DNA of 8,745 nucleotides from JAOTYV01 sp964469835 (GCA_964469835.1 CAYYBI010000296.1:1-8745); one strand, 5' to 3'; positions 1 to 6,230 are shown, counted from the stretch's first letter. Notes: generated by a model from the letters alone, not told the origin. A program made the numbers and translations.

Positions 1-23
1 ACAACAGACAAATCAGCGATCCG

Positions 24-518
24 ATGGCCAAGAGCGGCGCAAAATCCATCCCCAAGGGGGACAATGGCGGCCCGCCGGTGGCGCAGAACCGCCGCGCGCG
101 CTTCGATTATTACATCGAGGAGGTGATCGAGGCCGGCCTCATGCTGGAGGGGACCGAGGTAAAGTCGCTGCGCGACGGCAAGGCGAGCCTGGCGGAAGCC
201 TATGCCGGCCCGAAGGACGGCGAGCTCTACCTGCTGAACTGCACCATCCAGGAATATCCCAACGCGTCGCGCTTCAACCATGAGCCGCGGCGCCCAAAGA
301 AGCTGCTGCTGCACAAGAAGGAACGCGACCGGCTGCTGGGCGCGGTCAAGCGCGAAGGCGTCACGCTGATCCCGCTCAAGATCTATTTCAACAAACGCGG
401 CATCGCCAAGCTCGAACTCGGCCTCGCCAAGGGCAAGAAGCAGCACGACAAGCGCGAGACCGAGAAGAGGCGCGACTGGCAGCGCCAAAAGGGCAGATTG
501 ATGCGGGAGAAGGGGTAG
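24..518 (+). CDS. smpB: SsrA-binding protein SmpB
   Basis: SmpB binds the tRNA-like domain of tmRNA and brings it to stalled ribosomes, so that the stuck peptide is tagged and the ribosome released. The 164-residue product matches the family in length and layout. The beta-barrel core begins with NRRARFDYYIEE (residues 22-33) and continues through GTEVKSLRDGKASLAEAY (43-60), an HEPRRPKKLLLHKKE segment (86-100) and the KREGVTLIPLKIYF strand region (109-122). The basic C-terminal tail begins around GKKQHDKRE (137-145), the part that enters the decoding site and mRNA channel. The first 20 residues are a disordered Lys/Gly/Pro-rich leader. The ATG at 24 gives the standard length, but only 23 bases lie upstream in the window and no strong Shine-Dalgarno sequence is visible. 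It converges on the UDG gene, with only 5 bases between their stop codons. No tmRNA gene was recognised in the window. Confidence 0.97.
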   Translation: MAKSGAKSIPKGDNGGPPVAQNRRARFDYYIEEVIEAGLMLEGTEVKSLRDGKASLAEAYAGPKDGELYLLNCTIQEYPNASRFNHEPRRPKKLLLHKKERDRLLGAVKREGVTLIPLKIYFNKRGIAKLELGLAKGKKQHDKRETEKRRDWQRQKGRLMREKG

Positions 519-523
519 AGACC

Positions 524-1207
524 TTAGGCGTCGATTGGCCCCCGCACGCTCTCGAACACGTCCCAGAACATGGCTTCCGTCAGCCGTCCCGTATTGGTGT
601 TGTAGCGCGAGCAGTGGTAGCTGTCGGCGAGCGTCAGGCCGTTCGGCAGTTCGTGGCGGGCGTTGTGGGCGAATTTCCAGGCGCTTTGTTTCTCGCCGAA
701 GGTGCGTAGCACCGCGTTGTGGGCGACCAGTCCGAGCGCCAGCACGGTGGTCAGGTTGCTCATCGCGGCGATCTCGGCCACCAGGAAGGGGCGGCAGGTG
801 GCGGCTTCGTCGCCGGTTACCTTGTTCTGGGGCGGCACGCAGCGCACCGCATTGGTGATCCGGCAGTCGACCAGCTCAAGCCCGTCATCGGCGCTGGCGC
901 CGAAAGTGCCGCGCGCGAAGCCGAAGCGCAGCAGGGTGGGGTAGAGCAGGTCGCCCGCGTAGTCGCCGGTGAACGGCCGGCCGGTCCGATTCGCCCCCTT
1001 AAGGCCGGGCGCCAGACCGACGATCAGCAGGCGCGCGTCGAGCGGGCCGAAGCTCGCCACCGGCGCGTTATGGAAGTCGGGGAATTTCGCGTGATTGTCG
1101 GCCCGGAACGCCGCCAATCGCGGGCACAGGGCGCACCCGGCGTCAGGCGCCGCCGGGGCGGGACCGCCGGTGCCAGGACCGCTGGGACGGATAGACGGCG
1201 CCGCCAC
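524..1207 (-). CDS. Uracil-DNA glycosylase, family 5 (UdgB-type, 4Fe-4S)
   Basis: This enzyme removes uracil, and in this family often other deaminated bases, from DNA, starting base-excision repair in the cytosol. Family 5 is indicated by GLAPGLKGANRTGRPFTGD (residues 64-82), very like motif A of Thermus UDGb, and by the C-terminal motif SYHCSRYNTNTG (196-207), where the usual HPS is HCS. Four cysteines fit the Fe-S cluster: C25 and C28 (CALC), C123 (NAVRC) and C138. The first ~22 residues are a Pro/Gly/Ala-rich linker not expected to be part of the fold. The start is GTG at 1207, chosen because no ATG occurs before residue 149 and the cluster cysteine C25 must be included; only a weak GAAAG lies upstream. 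It begins 11 bases after the NYN gene's stop on the same strand, so the two are probably co-transcribed. The family call is strong; substrate range cannot be read from the sequence. Confidence 0.92.
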   Translation of the reverse strand: MAAPSIRPSGPGTGGPAPAAPDAGCALCPRLAAFRADNHAKFPDFHNAPVASFGPLDARLLIVGLAPGLKGANRTGRPFTGDYAGDLLYPTLLRFGFARGTFGASADDGLELVDCRITNAVRCVPPQNKVTGDEAATCRPFLVAEIAAMSNLTTVLALGLVAHNAVLRTFGEKQSAWKFAHNARHELPNGLTLADSYHCSRYNTNTGRLTEAMFWDVFESVRGPIDA

Positions 1208-1218
1208 CGGCTTTCGGA

Positions 1219-1878
1219 TCAGCGCCGGACCGTTTCGACGACCGCTTCGTCGTCGTAATCGTCTTCGTAACCGTCCTCGTCAATATCCTCATGATCGTCA
1301 TCGTCGTCGATCGCGTCAGCGGCGGGGAAAGACGGCCGCTCCACATGGCGCCGGGCGATTTCGTCGGCCAGGCTCTGCAGTTCGATGAAAACATCCGCCT
1401 GACGGCGCAACTCGTCCGCCGCCATCGAGGGCTGCGTCTTGACCGTGCTGACCACGCTGACGCGCACGCCCTTGTGCTGCACCGCGTCGACCAGCCGGCG
1501 GAAATCGCCGTCGCCGGAGAAAATCACGACATGGTCCAGGTGCGGCGCCATTTCCATCACGTCGATCGCCAGTTCGATGTCCATGTCGCCCTTGATCTTG
1601 CGCCGGCCCGATGCGTCGGTGAATTCCTTGGTCGGCTTCGTGACCATGGTGTAGCCGTTGTAGTCGAGCCAATCGACCAGGGGGCGGATCGGCGAATATT
1701 CTTGGTCTTCGACCAGCGCCGTATAGTAATAAGCCCTGATTACCCGAGCTTTTTTAGTGAATAGATTCAATAATTTCTTGTAATCTATGTCAAACCCAAG
1801 AGCACGCGCCGCTGCATATAGATTAGAACCATCAATAAAGAGGCCGACTTTTTCATTTTCGTAAATTTCGTCCAGCAT
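1219..1878 (-). CDS. NYN-domain protein (LabA/DUF88 family), putative RNase
   Basis: NYN domains are PIN-like folds, usually metal-dependent ribonucleases; the LabA/DUF88 branch is common in alphaproteobacteria, with poorly known targets. Visible motifs are GLFIDGSNLY (residues 12-21, acidic D16 and N19), KGDMDIELAIDVM (97-109) and VVIFSGDGDFRRLVD (117-131, D123 and D125), which together give the expected acidic metal site. Residues 189-211 are a run of Asp/Glu with Tyr, a disordered acidic tail. The ATG at 1878 has an AAGGAG sequence at 1890-1895 on the minus strand, 11 bases upstream. The gene is divergent from rpoZ and precedes the UDG gene by 11 bases. Unusually, roughly the first 45 codons are AT-rich and use codons such as TTA, CTA, ATA and AGG, while the rest has the GC-rich usage of the neighbours. 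RNase activity is inferred from the family. Confidence 0.9.
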   Translation of the reverse strand: MLDEIYENEKVGLFIDGSNLYAAARALGFDIDYKKLLNLFTKKARVIRAYYYTALVEDQEYSPIRPLVDWLDYNGYTMVTKPTKEFTDASGRRKIKGDMDIELAIDVMEMAPHLDHVVIFSGDGDFRRLVDAVQHKGVRVSVVSTVKTQPSMAADELRRQADVFIELQSLADEIARRHVERPSFPAADAIDDDDDHEDIDEDGYEDDYDDEAVVETVRR

Positions 1879-1913
1879 GGCGCTAATATCTCCTTATTTT
1901 TGTTTGTAAATTA

Positions 1914-1941
1914 ATAATATTGCCACCTGCCAAAATGAAAA
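1914..1941 (-). promoter_or_regulatory. Candidate sigma-70 promoter for NYN-UDG operon
   Basis: Reading leftward, TTTTCA (1941-1936) is followed after 16 bases by TATTAT (1919-1914). The -10 matches 5 of 6 consensus bases and the -35 matches 4 of 6. It would give a short leader of about 30 bases, including the AAGGAG ribosome site. The region is AT-rich, so chance matches are easy; an overlapping TTGGCA (1933-1928) is an alternative -35. Confidence 0.35.
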
Positions 1942-2037
1942 ATACAGTTTCAGGAGGGGCTTACCATTACTTAGAGCGCCGTGTCCGATTGCGCAAGTGG
2001 CGCGATCGCTCATTTTGTCGCAATCCCGCCGTGGTGT

Positions 2038-2061
2038 CCCGGGAAAGGTGGATTTTCCGGG
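2038..2061. repeat. Bulged inverted repeat upstream of rpoZ promoter
   Basis: CCCGGGAAA (2038-2046) can pair with TTTCCGGG (2054-2061) with one bulged G and a short loop. No T-run follows on either strand, so it is not an intrinsic terminator. It sits about 20 bases before the rpoZ -35 candidate, where a regulator site would be plausible, but no known binding motif is recognised. Confidence 0.3.
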
Positions 2062-2080
2062 TCAGGGCAGCGTAAATACC

Positions 2081-2110
2081 TTGAATTTGCCATGATCGGC
2101 GACATATAGT
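2081..2110 (+). promoter_or_regulatory. Candidate housekeeping promoter for rpoZ-rsh-pdxJ-acpS
   Basis: TTGAAT (2081-2086) is followed by an 18-base spacer and TATAGT (2105-2110). The -35 matches 4 of 6 and the -10 matches 5 of 6 consensus bases, and the context CCTTGAA fits the CTTGAC-type -35 common in alphaproteobacteria. It would leave a leader of roughly 110 bases before the rpoZ ATG. It is the best match in the region. Confidence 0.45.
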
Positions 2111-2225
2111 CTGAACCCCGTCCGCCGGGCCGTTTTTGGTGCCGGATCGCCGAGGAACGGCGACGCAGGGCGAAACGGAACGGCATCCTGTCGAGACATT
2201 TTGTCGAAGTGAAAGCAGAGGTACC

Positions 2226-2654
2226 ATGGCGCGCGTCACCGTCGAAGATTGTGTAGAACGAGTCTCCAACCGGTTTGATTTGGTTATGTTGGCGTCCCAG
2301 CGGAGCCGGGACATCTCCTCCGGTTCGGAAATTACGCTAGAGCGCGACAACGACAAGAATCCGGTCGTTGCGTTGCGGGAGATCGCCGAGGAGACGGTCG
2401 AGTTGGACAAGCTCCAGGATGATCTGGTGCGTGGTCTCCAAAAGGTCGCCGAAATCGACGAGCCCGAAGAAGACGAGCCGATGGAGATGATGGCGGCCGC
2501 GCTGGCCGGCACCGGCGGTTTTGAAGACACGTCCGGTGCGCTCGAAGTGCTGCCGAGCCCGGATGCCGCGACGGATACCCCTGCGGGCGAGGGCACCGAC
2601 GTTGCGCCCGACGACACCGACGTTCCAACGCCGCCGCAATTCGGAGGCGAATGA
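2226..2654 (+). CDS. rpoZ: DNA-directed RNA polymerase omega subunit
   Basis: Omega helps fold and assemble the beta' subunit of RNA polymerase and, in proteobacteria studied, forms part of a (p)ppGpp-binding site on the enzyme. The 142-residue product starts MARVTVEDCVERVSNRFDL and carries the conserved core through ERDNDKNPVVALREIAEETV (39-58) and the following helix (about 59-75). Residues 76-142 form an acidic, Pro/Gly/Thr-rich disordered tail with a repeated TDV motif; CACCGACGTT occurs twice, at 2594 and 2615. Such long tails are typical of alphaproteobacterial omega proteins. I chose the ATG at 2226 because it gives the canonical MARVTVEDC start and has AGAGG 4 bases upstream; the same frame is open back to 2136 but that extension has no family resemblance. 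It is the first gene of the rsh operon, linking the ppGpp target with its synthetase. Confidence 0.96.
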   Translation: MARVTVEDCVERVSNRFDLVMLASQRSRDISSGSEITLERDNDKNPVVALREIAEETVELDKLQDDLVRGLQKVAEIDEPEEDEPMEMMAAALAGTGGFEDTSGALEVLPSPDAATDTPAGEGTDVAPDDTDVPTPPQFGGE

Positions 2655-2670
2655 CGGACGGCGCGCCCTA

Positions 2671-2689
2671 TAGCGCCACAATTGCGCTA
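2671..2689. repeat. Small hairpin between rpoZ and rsh
   Basis: TAGCGC (2671-2676) and GCGCTA (2684-2689) form a perfect 6-bp stem with a 7-base loop. It ends one base before the larger hairpin at the rsh start, so the two could stack in the rpoZ-rsh transcript. No T-run follows, so termination is not supported. Confidence 0.45.
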
Positions 2690-2690
2690 A

Positions 2691-2715
2691 CATGGCCGGG
2701 GAGTGCCCGGCCATG
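2691..2715 (+). promoter_or_regulatory. Hairpin covering rsh Shine-Dalgarno and start codon
   Basis: CATGGCCGGG (2691-2700) and CCCGGCCATG (2706-2715) are perfect reverse complements around a 5-base loop GAGTG (2701-2705). All ten pairs are Watson-Crick and seven are G-C. The Shine-Dalgarno GGGGAG (2698-2703) lies half in the stem and half in the loop, and the ATG at 2713-2715 is the last triplet of the 3' arm. Folding in mRNA would hide the start codon. A second ATG (2716-2718) lies just outside the stem. The pairing is directly visible; a regulatory role is inference. Confidence 0.55.
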
Positions 2716-4854
2716 ATGCGTCAATACGAACTCGTCGAACGCGTAAAAGAATACGATCCGGCTGCGGATGAGCAGACGCTTAACCGCGCCTATGTCTTTT
2801 CCATGAAGGCGCATGGCAATCAGCAGCGCGCTTCGGGCGATTCCTATTTCTCCCACCCGGTGGAAGTCGCCGGGATCCTCACCGAAAAGAAGCTCGACGC
2901 GGCGTCGATCATCACTGGCCTGTTGCACGACACGGTCGAGGATACGGTGGCGACGCTCGACGACATCGAAGGCCAGTTCGGCGGTGAAATTGCCCGACTG
3001 GTCGATGGCGTGACAAAGCTGTCGCAGCTCGAGCTGCAGTCCGACCGAAGCAAACAGGCCGAGAATTTCCGCAAGCTGGTGCTAGCCATGTCGCAGGACA
3101 TCCGCGTCCTGATCGTCAAGCTGGCCGACCGGCTGCACAACATGCGCACGCTTGGGTATATCAAGGATCCGGACAAGCGCCGCCGCATCGCCCGCGAAAC
3201 CATGGACATCTACATCCCTCTGGCCGAGCGAATTGGCATTCGGGACTGGAAGGAGGAACTGGAGGATTTGGCGTTCGCCGAACTCAATCCGGATGCTCGT
3301 GCGTCGATCCTCAGCCGTCTTGAATTCCTGCGCCAGCGCGGTGGCGATGTTGGTGGACGGGTGATCGATGAATTGCGCGCAAAGCTGGCGGAAAAAGAGT
3401 TGCTGGCCGATGTGTCCGGACGCGAAAAACTGCCGAATTCGATCTGGCGCAAGATGCAGCGCAAGAATGTCGGTTTCGAGCAGCTGTCCGATATCATGGC
3501 CTTCCGCATCCTGGTGGAGAGCGTCGAGGATTGTTACCGGGCGCTCGGCATCATTCATTCGAACTACCGGCTGGTGCCGGGTCGGTTCAAGGACCATATC
3601 TCGCTGCCCAAGCCGAATGGCTACCGGTCGTTGCACACCACCGTGCTGGGGCCGGAGAACCAGCGCGTCGAGATCCAGATTCGCACCTGGGAAATGCACG
3701 AGGTGGCGGAGCTCGGCGTCGCCGCGCATTGGCAATACAAGCAGGGGGTGCCGCCGGACCGGCGTACCGAGGGCATGCAGTACCGCTGGCTGCGCGAATT
3801 GCTGGAAATTCTTGACCACGCGGGCGGCGCCGAGGAGTTCCTGGAACACACGCGGATGGAGATGTTCGCCGATCAGGTGTTTTGTTTCACACCGAAGGGC
3901 GAGTTGCACGCGCTGCCCCATGGCGCAACGCCGGTGGATCTGGCCTATGCGGTGCATACGGATATCGGCAATACCTGCGTCGGCGCCAAGGTCAACGGCC
4001 GCATGACGCCGTTGCGCACGCAGCTCAACAACGGCGACCAGGTGGAAATTATCACCTCGAAGGCGCAGACGCCGTCACCGACCTGGGAGAGCTTCGTCGT
4101 CACCGGCAAGGCGCGCGCCTGTATCCGCCGTTTCGTGCGCGGCCAGGAACGCCAGGAGTATATGGGGCTCGGCCGTGAAATCGTGGAAAAGGTATTTGAC
4201 CAGGACGGGTATGAATTGACCGACAAGGCGATCGACGGGGTGCTGGACGTCTTTCATTGCCGCGATGCCGATGAATTGTTCACCGCGGTGGGCGCCGGCA
4301 ACGTCGCCGGCGGGGAGGTCTTGGCCGCGGTCTATCCCGGCAGTAAGAAGCGAAGCTGGCGGCAAGTCGTGGTTCCCTTGCGGCGAGCCCGCAAGGGCAA
4401 GACGCAGCCGGTGGCGATCAAAGGCTTGACCCATGGGATGGCGGTGCACATGGCCGGCTGCTGTCATCCATTGCCGGGCGACCGTATTGTCGGCATCCAG
4501 ACCACCGGCAAGGGCGTGACTATTCACACCATCGATTGCGAAGTGTTGGAGAGCTTCTCCGATATGCCTGAACGGTGGATCGACGTGGCCTGGGACGCGG
4601 AATCGGACAGTACGTTTCACACCGCGCGGATCAATGTGGTGATTGCCAACGCACCGGGCAGTCTGGGCGTGCTATCGACGGTGGTCGGCCGCGACGGCGG
4701 CAATATCAGCAACCTCAAGATCACCGACCGGTCATCGGATTTCTTTGAAATGTTGATCGATATCGAGGTCGAGGACTTGAAGCAACTCACCAATATCGTC
4801 GCCGCGTTGCGGGCGACTTCGGTGATCAACTCGGTAAAGCGGGCACGGGAATGA
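2713..4854 (+). CDS. rsh: Bifunctional (p)ppGpp synthetase/hydrolase, RelA/SpoT family
   Basis: Rsh makes (p)ppGpp from ATP and GTP/GDP under starvation and degrades it again, setting the stringent response. From the start chosen here the product has 713 residues. The HD hydrolase domain is intact (H48 in SHPVE, HD at 72-73, ED at 76-77, LADRLHNMRTL at 137-147). The synthetase domain has RFKDHISLPKPNGYRSLHT (291-309) and the catalytic Glu in EIQIRT (320); RFKD is the form seen in bifunctional enzymes, not the EXDD of RelA-type synthetases. TGS (about 386-448), a zinc-finger/RIS region with AGCCHPLPGDR (581-591) and a C-terminal ACT domain (about 637-710) follow. I chose the ATG at 2713 because it gives the usual alphaproteobacterial MMRQYELVERV start and has GGGGAG 9 bases upstream; the in-frame ATG at 2692 has none. 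It follows rpoZ by 58 bases and overlaps pdxJ by 4. No key residue is missing. Confidence 0.96.
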   Translation: MMRQYELVERVKEYDPAADEQTLNRAYVFSMKAHGNQQRASGDSYFSHPVEVAGILTEKKLDAASIITGLLHDTVEDTVATLDDIEGQFGGEIARLVDGVTKLSQLELQSDRSKQAENFRKLVLAMSQDIRVLIVKLADRLHNMRTLGYIKDPDKRRRIARETMDIYIPLAERIGIRDWKEELEDLAFAELNPDARASILSRLEFLRQRGGDVGGRVIDELRAKLAEKELLADVSGREKLPNSIWRKMQRKNVGFEQLSDIMAFRILVESVEDCYRALGIIHSNYRLVPGRFKDHISLPKPNGYRSLHTTVLGPENQRVEIQIRTWEMHEVAELGVAAHWQYKQGVPPDRRTEGMQYRWLRELLEILDHAGGAEEFLEHTRMEMFADQVFCFTPKGELHALPHGATPVDLAYAVHTDIGNTCVGAKVNGRMTPLRTQLNNGDQVEIITSKAQTPSPTWESFVVTGKARACIRRFVRGQERQEYMGLGREIVEKVFDQDGYELTDKAIDGVLDVFHCRDADELFTAVGAGNVAGGEVLAAVYPGSKKRSWRQVVVPLRRARKGKTQPVAIKGLTHGMAVHMAGCCHPLPGDRIVGIQTTGKGVTIHTIDCEVLESFSDMPERWIDVAWDAESDSTFHTARINVVIANAPGSLGVLSTVVGRDGGNISNLKITDRSSDFFEMLIDIEVEDLKQLTNIVAALRATSVINSVKRARE

Positions 4855-5618
4855 GCGTGGGGGAACGCAAGGTGGCACAATATCTGCGGCTCGGTGTAAA
4901 CATCGATCACGTTGCGACAGTGCGCAACGCCCGGGGCATCCGCCATCCCGATCCCGTGCGCGCGGCCCACCTTGCGATCAAAGCGGGCGCCGACGGTATT
5001 ACCGCCCATCTGCGCGAGGACCGGCGTCATATCGTTGACGAGGATATCGAGCGATTGATGGCCGAAATCGACAAGCCGCTCAATTTGGAGATGGCGGCAA
5101 CCGAGGAGATGGTGGAAATCGCGCTGCGTCATAAGCCGCACGCCGCCTGTATCGTGCCGGAGAAACGTGAGGAGCTCACCACGGAAGGCGGACTCGACGC
5201 CGCCGGCGGACACAATCATCTGCAACCGGTGGTGCGCCGGCTCGTCGATGCGGGACTTCGTGTGTCGCTGTTTATCGATCCGGACCCGCGACAGCTCGAT
5301 GCGGCGGTTGCCCTCGGCGCGCCGGTGGTCGAGCTGCATACCGGGAGTTATTGCGAGGCGGAAGGCGCGAAACGCGATGCGGAACTCGACCGGATCGTTG
5401 CCGCGGCGGGCCATGCGGCAGCGGTTGGATTGGAATGCCATGCCGGGCACGGCCTCGCATTCGACACCGTACAGCCGGTCGCGGCGATCCCCAATCTGGT
5501 GGAGCTCAATATCGGTCATTTTCTGATCGGCGAGGCAATCTTCGACGGCCTTGCAGCGGCAATCGCGCAAATGCGGGCGCTGATGGATGCGGCCCGGATC
5601 GGGGAGCCGTTGGGATGA
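4851..5618 (+). CDS. pdxJ: Pyridoxine 5'-phosphate synthase
   Basis: PdxJ condenses 3-amino-2-oxopropyl phosphate with 1-deoxy-D-xylulose 5-phosphate to give pyridoxine 5'-phosphate, the ring-closing step of the DXP-dependent vitamin B6 pathway. It is a cytosolic TIM barrel, usually octameric. The 255-residue product shows LRLGVNIDHVATVRNARG (12-29), DGITAHLREDRRHI (48-61, with H53, R55 and R58), NLEMAATEEM (78-87, catalytic Glu at 80), VPEKREELTTEGGLD (102-116), ELHTGSYCEAEG (161-172), HAGHGLAFDTV (197-207) and ELNIGHFLIGEAIFDGL (218-234), all canonical. The ATG at 4851 overlaps the rsh stop (ATGA), suggesting translational coupling; the ACGGGA just before it is too close to be a normal ribosome site. 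The first 11 residues extend slightly beyond the usual start. The ATGA overlap with acpS at the other end continues the operon. Confidence 0.97.
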   Translation: MSVGERKVAQYLRLGVNIDHVATVRNARGIRHPDPVRAAHLAIKAGADGITAHLREDRRHIVDEDIERLMAEIDKPLNLEMAATEEMVEIALRHKPHAACIVPEKREELTTEGGLDAAGGHNHLQPVVRRLVDAGLRVSLFIDPDPRQLDAAVALGAPVVELHTGSYCEAEGAKRDAELDRIVAAAGHAAAVGLECHAGHGLAFDTVQPVAAIPNLVELNIGHFLIGEAIFDGLAAAIAQMRALMDAARIGEPLG

Positions 5619-6016
5619 TTATCGGCATCGGCAGCGATCTGGTCGATATCCGCCGTGTCGAACGAACGCTCGTGCGTTTTCCCGGCCGCTTCGAGGACCG
5701 GTGCTTCACGGAGGTCGAACGCAAGAAATCCGATCGCCGTCATCAGCGCGCCGCAAGTTACGCCAAGCGCTTCGCCGCGAAGGAGGCGTGTTCGAAGGCG
5801 CTCGGCACGGGGTTCCGGTACGGCGTGTTTTGGCGCGATATGGGTGTGGTCAATTTGCCGTCGGGCAAGCCCACCATGGAACTCAGCGGCGGGGCGCTCG
5901 CCCGTCTCGGCGCGATCACGCCGCCGGGAACCCGCGCCCAGATTGACGTCAGTATCACCGATGAATACCCGCTGGCGCAGGTTACCGTGATCATCACGGC
6001 GGTGCCGTCGGAATAA
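5615..6016 (+). CDS. acpS: Holo-[acyl-carrier-protein] synthase
   Basis: AcpS moves the 4'-phosphopantetheine group of CoA onto the conserved serine of acyl carrier protein, activating fatty-acid synthesis. The 133-residue product is a normal length for this trimeric enzyme. GIGSDLVDIRRVE (4-16) holds the metal-binding Asp8, and YAKRFAAKEACSKALGTG (49-66) holds Glu57, the second metal ligand. The C-terminal strand region SITDEYPLAQVTVI (113-126) matches alphaproteobacterial AcpS. The ATG at 5615 overlaps the pdxJ stop (ATGA) and has GGGGAG (5601-5606) 8 bases upstream inside pdxJ, a good ribosome site. It is the last gene of the rpoZ operon here. In many alphaproteobacteria lepB, rnc and era follow; here a convergent spacer follows instead. 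Confidence 0.97.
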   Translation: MIIGIGSDLVDIRRVERTLVRFPGRFEDRCFTEVERKKSDRRHQRAASYAKRFAAKEACSKALGTGFRYGVFWRDMGVVNLPSGKPTMELSGGALARLGAITPPGTRAQIDVSITDEYPLAQVTVIITAVPSE

Positions 6017-6039
6017 CGCCGGTCGCCGGTCGTGCACAT

Positions 6040-6098
6040 CCTGCGGGGTAATGCCCTCCCGGATCCACGATCGATTGGCGGGGGTCTTAACCCGCAGG
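6040..6098. repeat. Long inverted repeat downstream of acpS
   Basis: CCTGCGGG (6040-6047) pairs perfectly with CCCGCAGG (6091-6098), and three further pairs form after one mismatch (TAA 6049-6051 with TTA 6087-6089). The loop is about 35 bases. A competing shorter hairpin uses the same right arm: GCGGG (6079-6083) with CCCGC (6091-6095). It lies 24 bases after the acpS stop, where a 3'-end structure is expected, but no T-run follows. Confidence 0.45.
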
Positions 6099-6126
6099 GC
6101 CGCCCGATCGTTGCGCCGAGGCGCCG

Positions 6127-6138
6127 GCCCGGAAGGGC
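6127..6138 (+). terminator. Possible weak terminator hairpin after acpS
   Basis: GCCC (6127-6130) and GGGC (6135-6138) close a GGAA tetraloop, followed on the plus strand by ATCATTATTCTGTT. This resembles an intrinsic terminator with a short stem and a broken T-tract. On the minus strand no T-run follows. The evidence is modest. Confidence 0.3.
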
Positions 6139-6154
6139 ATCATTATTCTGTTCC

Positions 6155-6230
6155 ACAGATGACGGGAATCGAACCCGGCGGAGGGACTCGACGGACCATC
6201 CCACAAGATATGTGGCGACGGCGTCCTCCC
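6155..6230. other. Clustered stems with a tRNA T-arm-like hairpin
   Basis: On the minus strand CGGG, loop TTCGATT, CCCG (6177-6163) is a textbook T-arm loop sequence with a 4-bp stem. Beside it are a perfect 5-bp hairpin (CCACA 6201-6205, TGTGG 6211-6215) and an enclosing pairing of GTCCTCC (6223-6229) with GGAGGGAC (6180-6187) with one bulge. No 5' acceptor strand complementary to the bases after the T-arm and no CCA were found, so it is not an intact tRNA. It may be a tRNA relic, an unrecognised structured RNA, or chance in GC-rich DNA. Confidence 0.25.

Larger units (their letters stand above)
1879..2225. other. Divergent intergenic region between NYN gene and rpoZ
   Basis: This 347-base stretch has no convincing gene. 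The part next to the NYN gene (1881-1920) is AT-rich and holds its ribosome site and a promoter candidate. The part next to rpoZ holds a promoter candidate at 2081-2110 and a bulged hairpin at 2038-2061. A 7-bp inverted repeat (GATTGCG at 1987-1993, CGCAATC at 2019-2025) lies in between. The open reading frames crossing the region do not resemble proteins; the upstream in-frame extension of rpoZ from 2136 lacks the omega N-terminus. Confidence 0.6.

Noticed and set aside
1253..1315. Tandem trinucleotide repeat in the NYN gene tail
   Set aside because: It is the imperfect GAC/GAT/GAA coding of an acidic disordered tail, not a true DNA repeat array.
2136..2225. Longer rpoZ from 2136
   Set aside because: The extra 30 residues are not omega-like, and the ATG at 2226 has its own ribosome site and the canonical start.
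2692..2712. Upstream in-frame ATG at 2692 as rsh start
   Set aside because: It has no ribosome site and adds seven residues not seen in relatives known to me, while the ATG at 2713 has GGGGAG and gives the usual N-terminus.
2655..2712. Separate rsh promoter using TATAGC at 2669-2674
   Set aside because: No -35-like sequence occurs at 16-19 bases upstream.
3082..3957. Long ORFs opposite or across rsh, pdxJ and acpS (for example 3082-3957 and 4617-5570 on the minus strand)
   Set aside because: They are shadows of well-recognised genes in high-GC DNA and show no family motifs.
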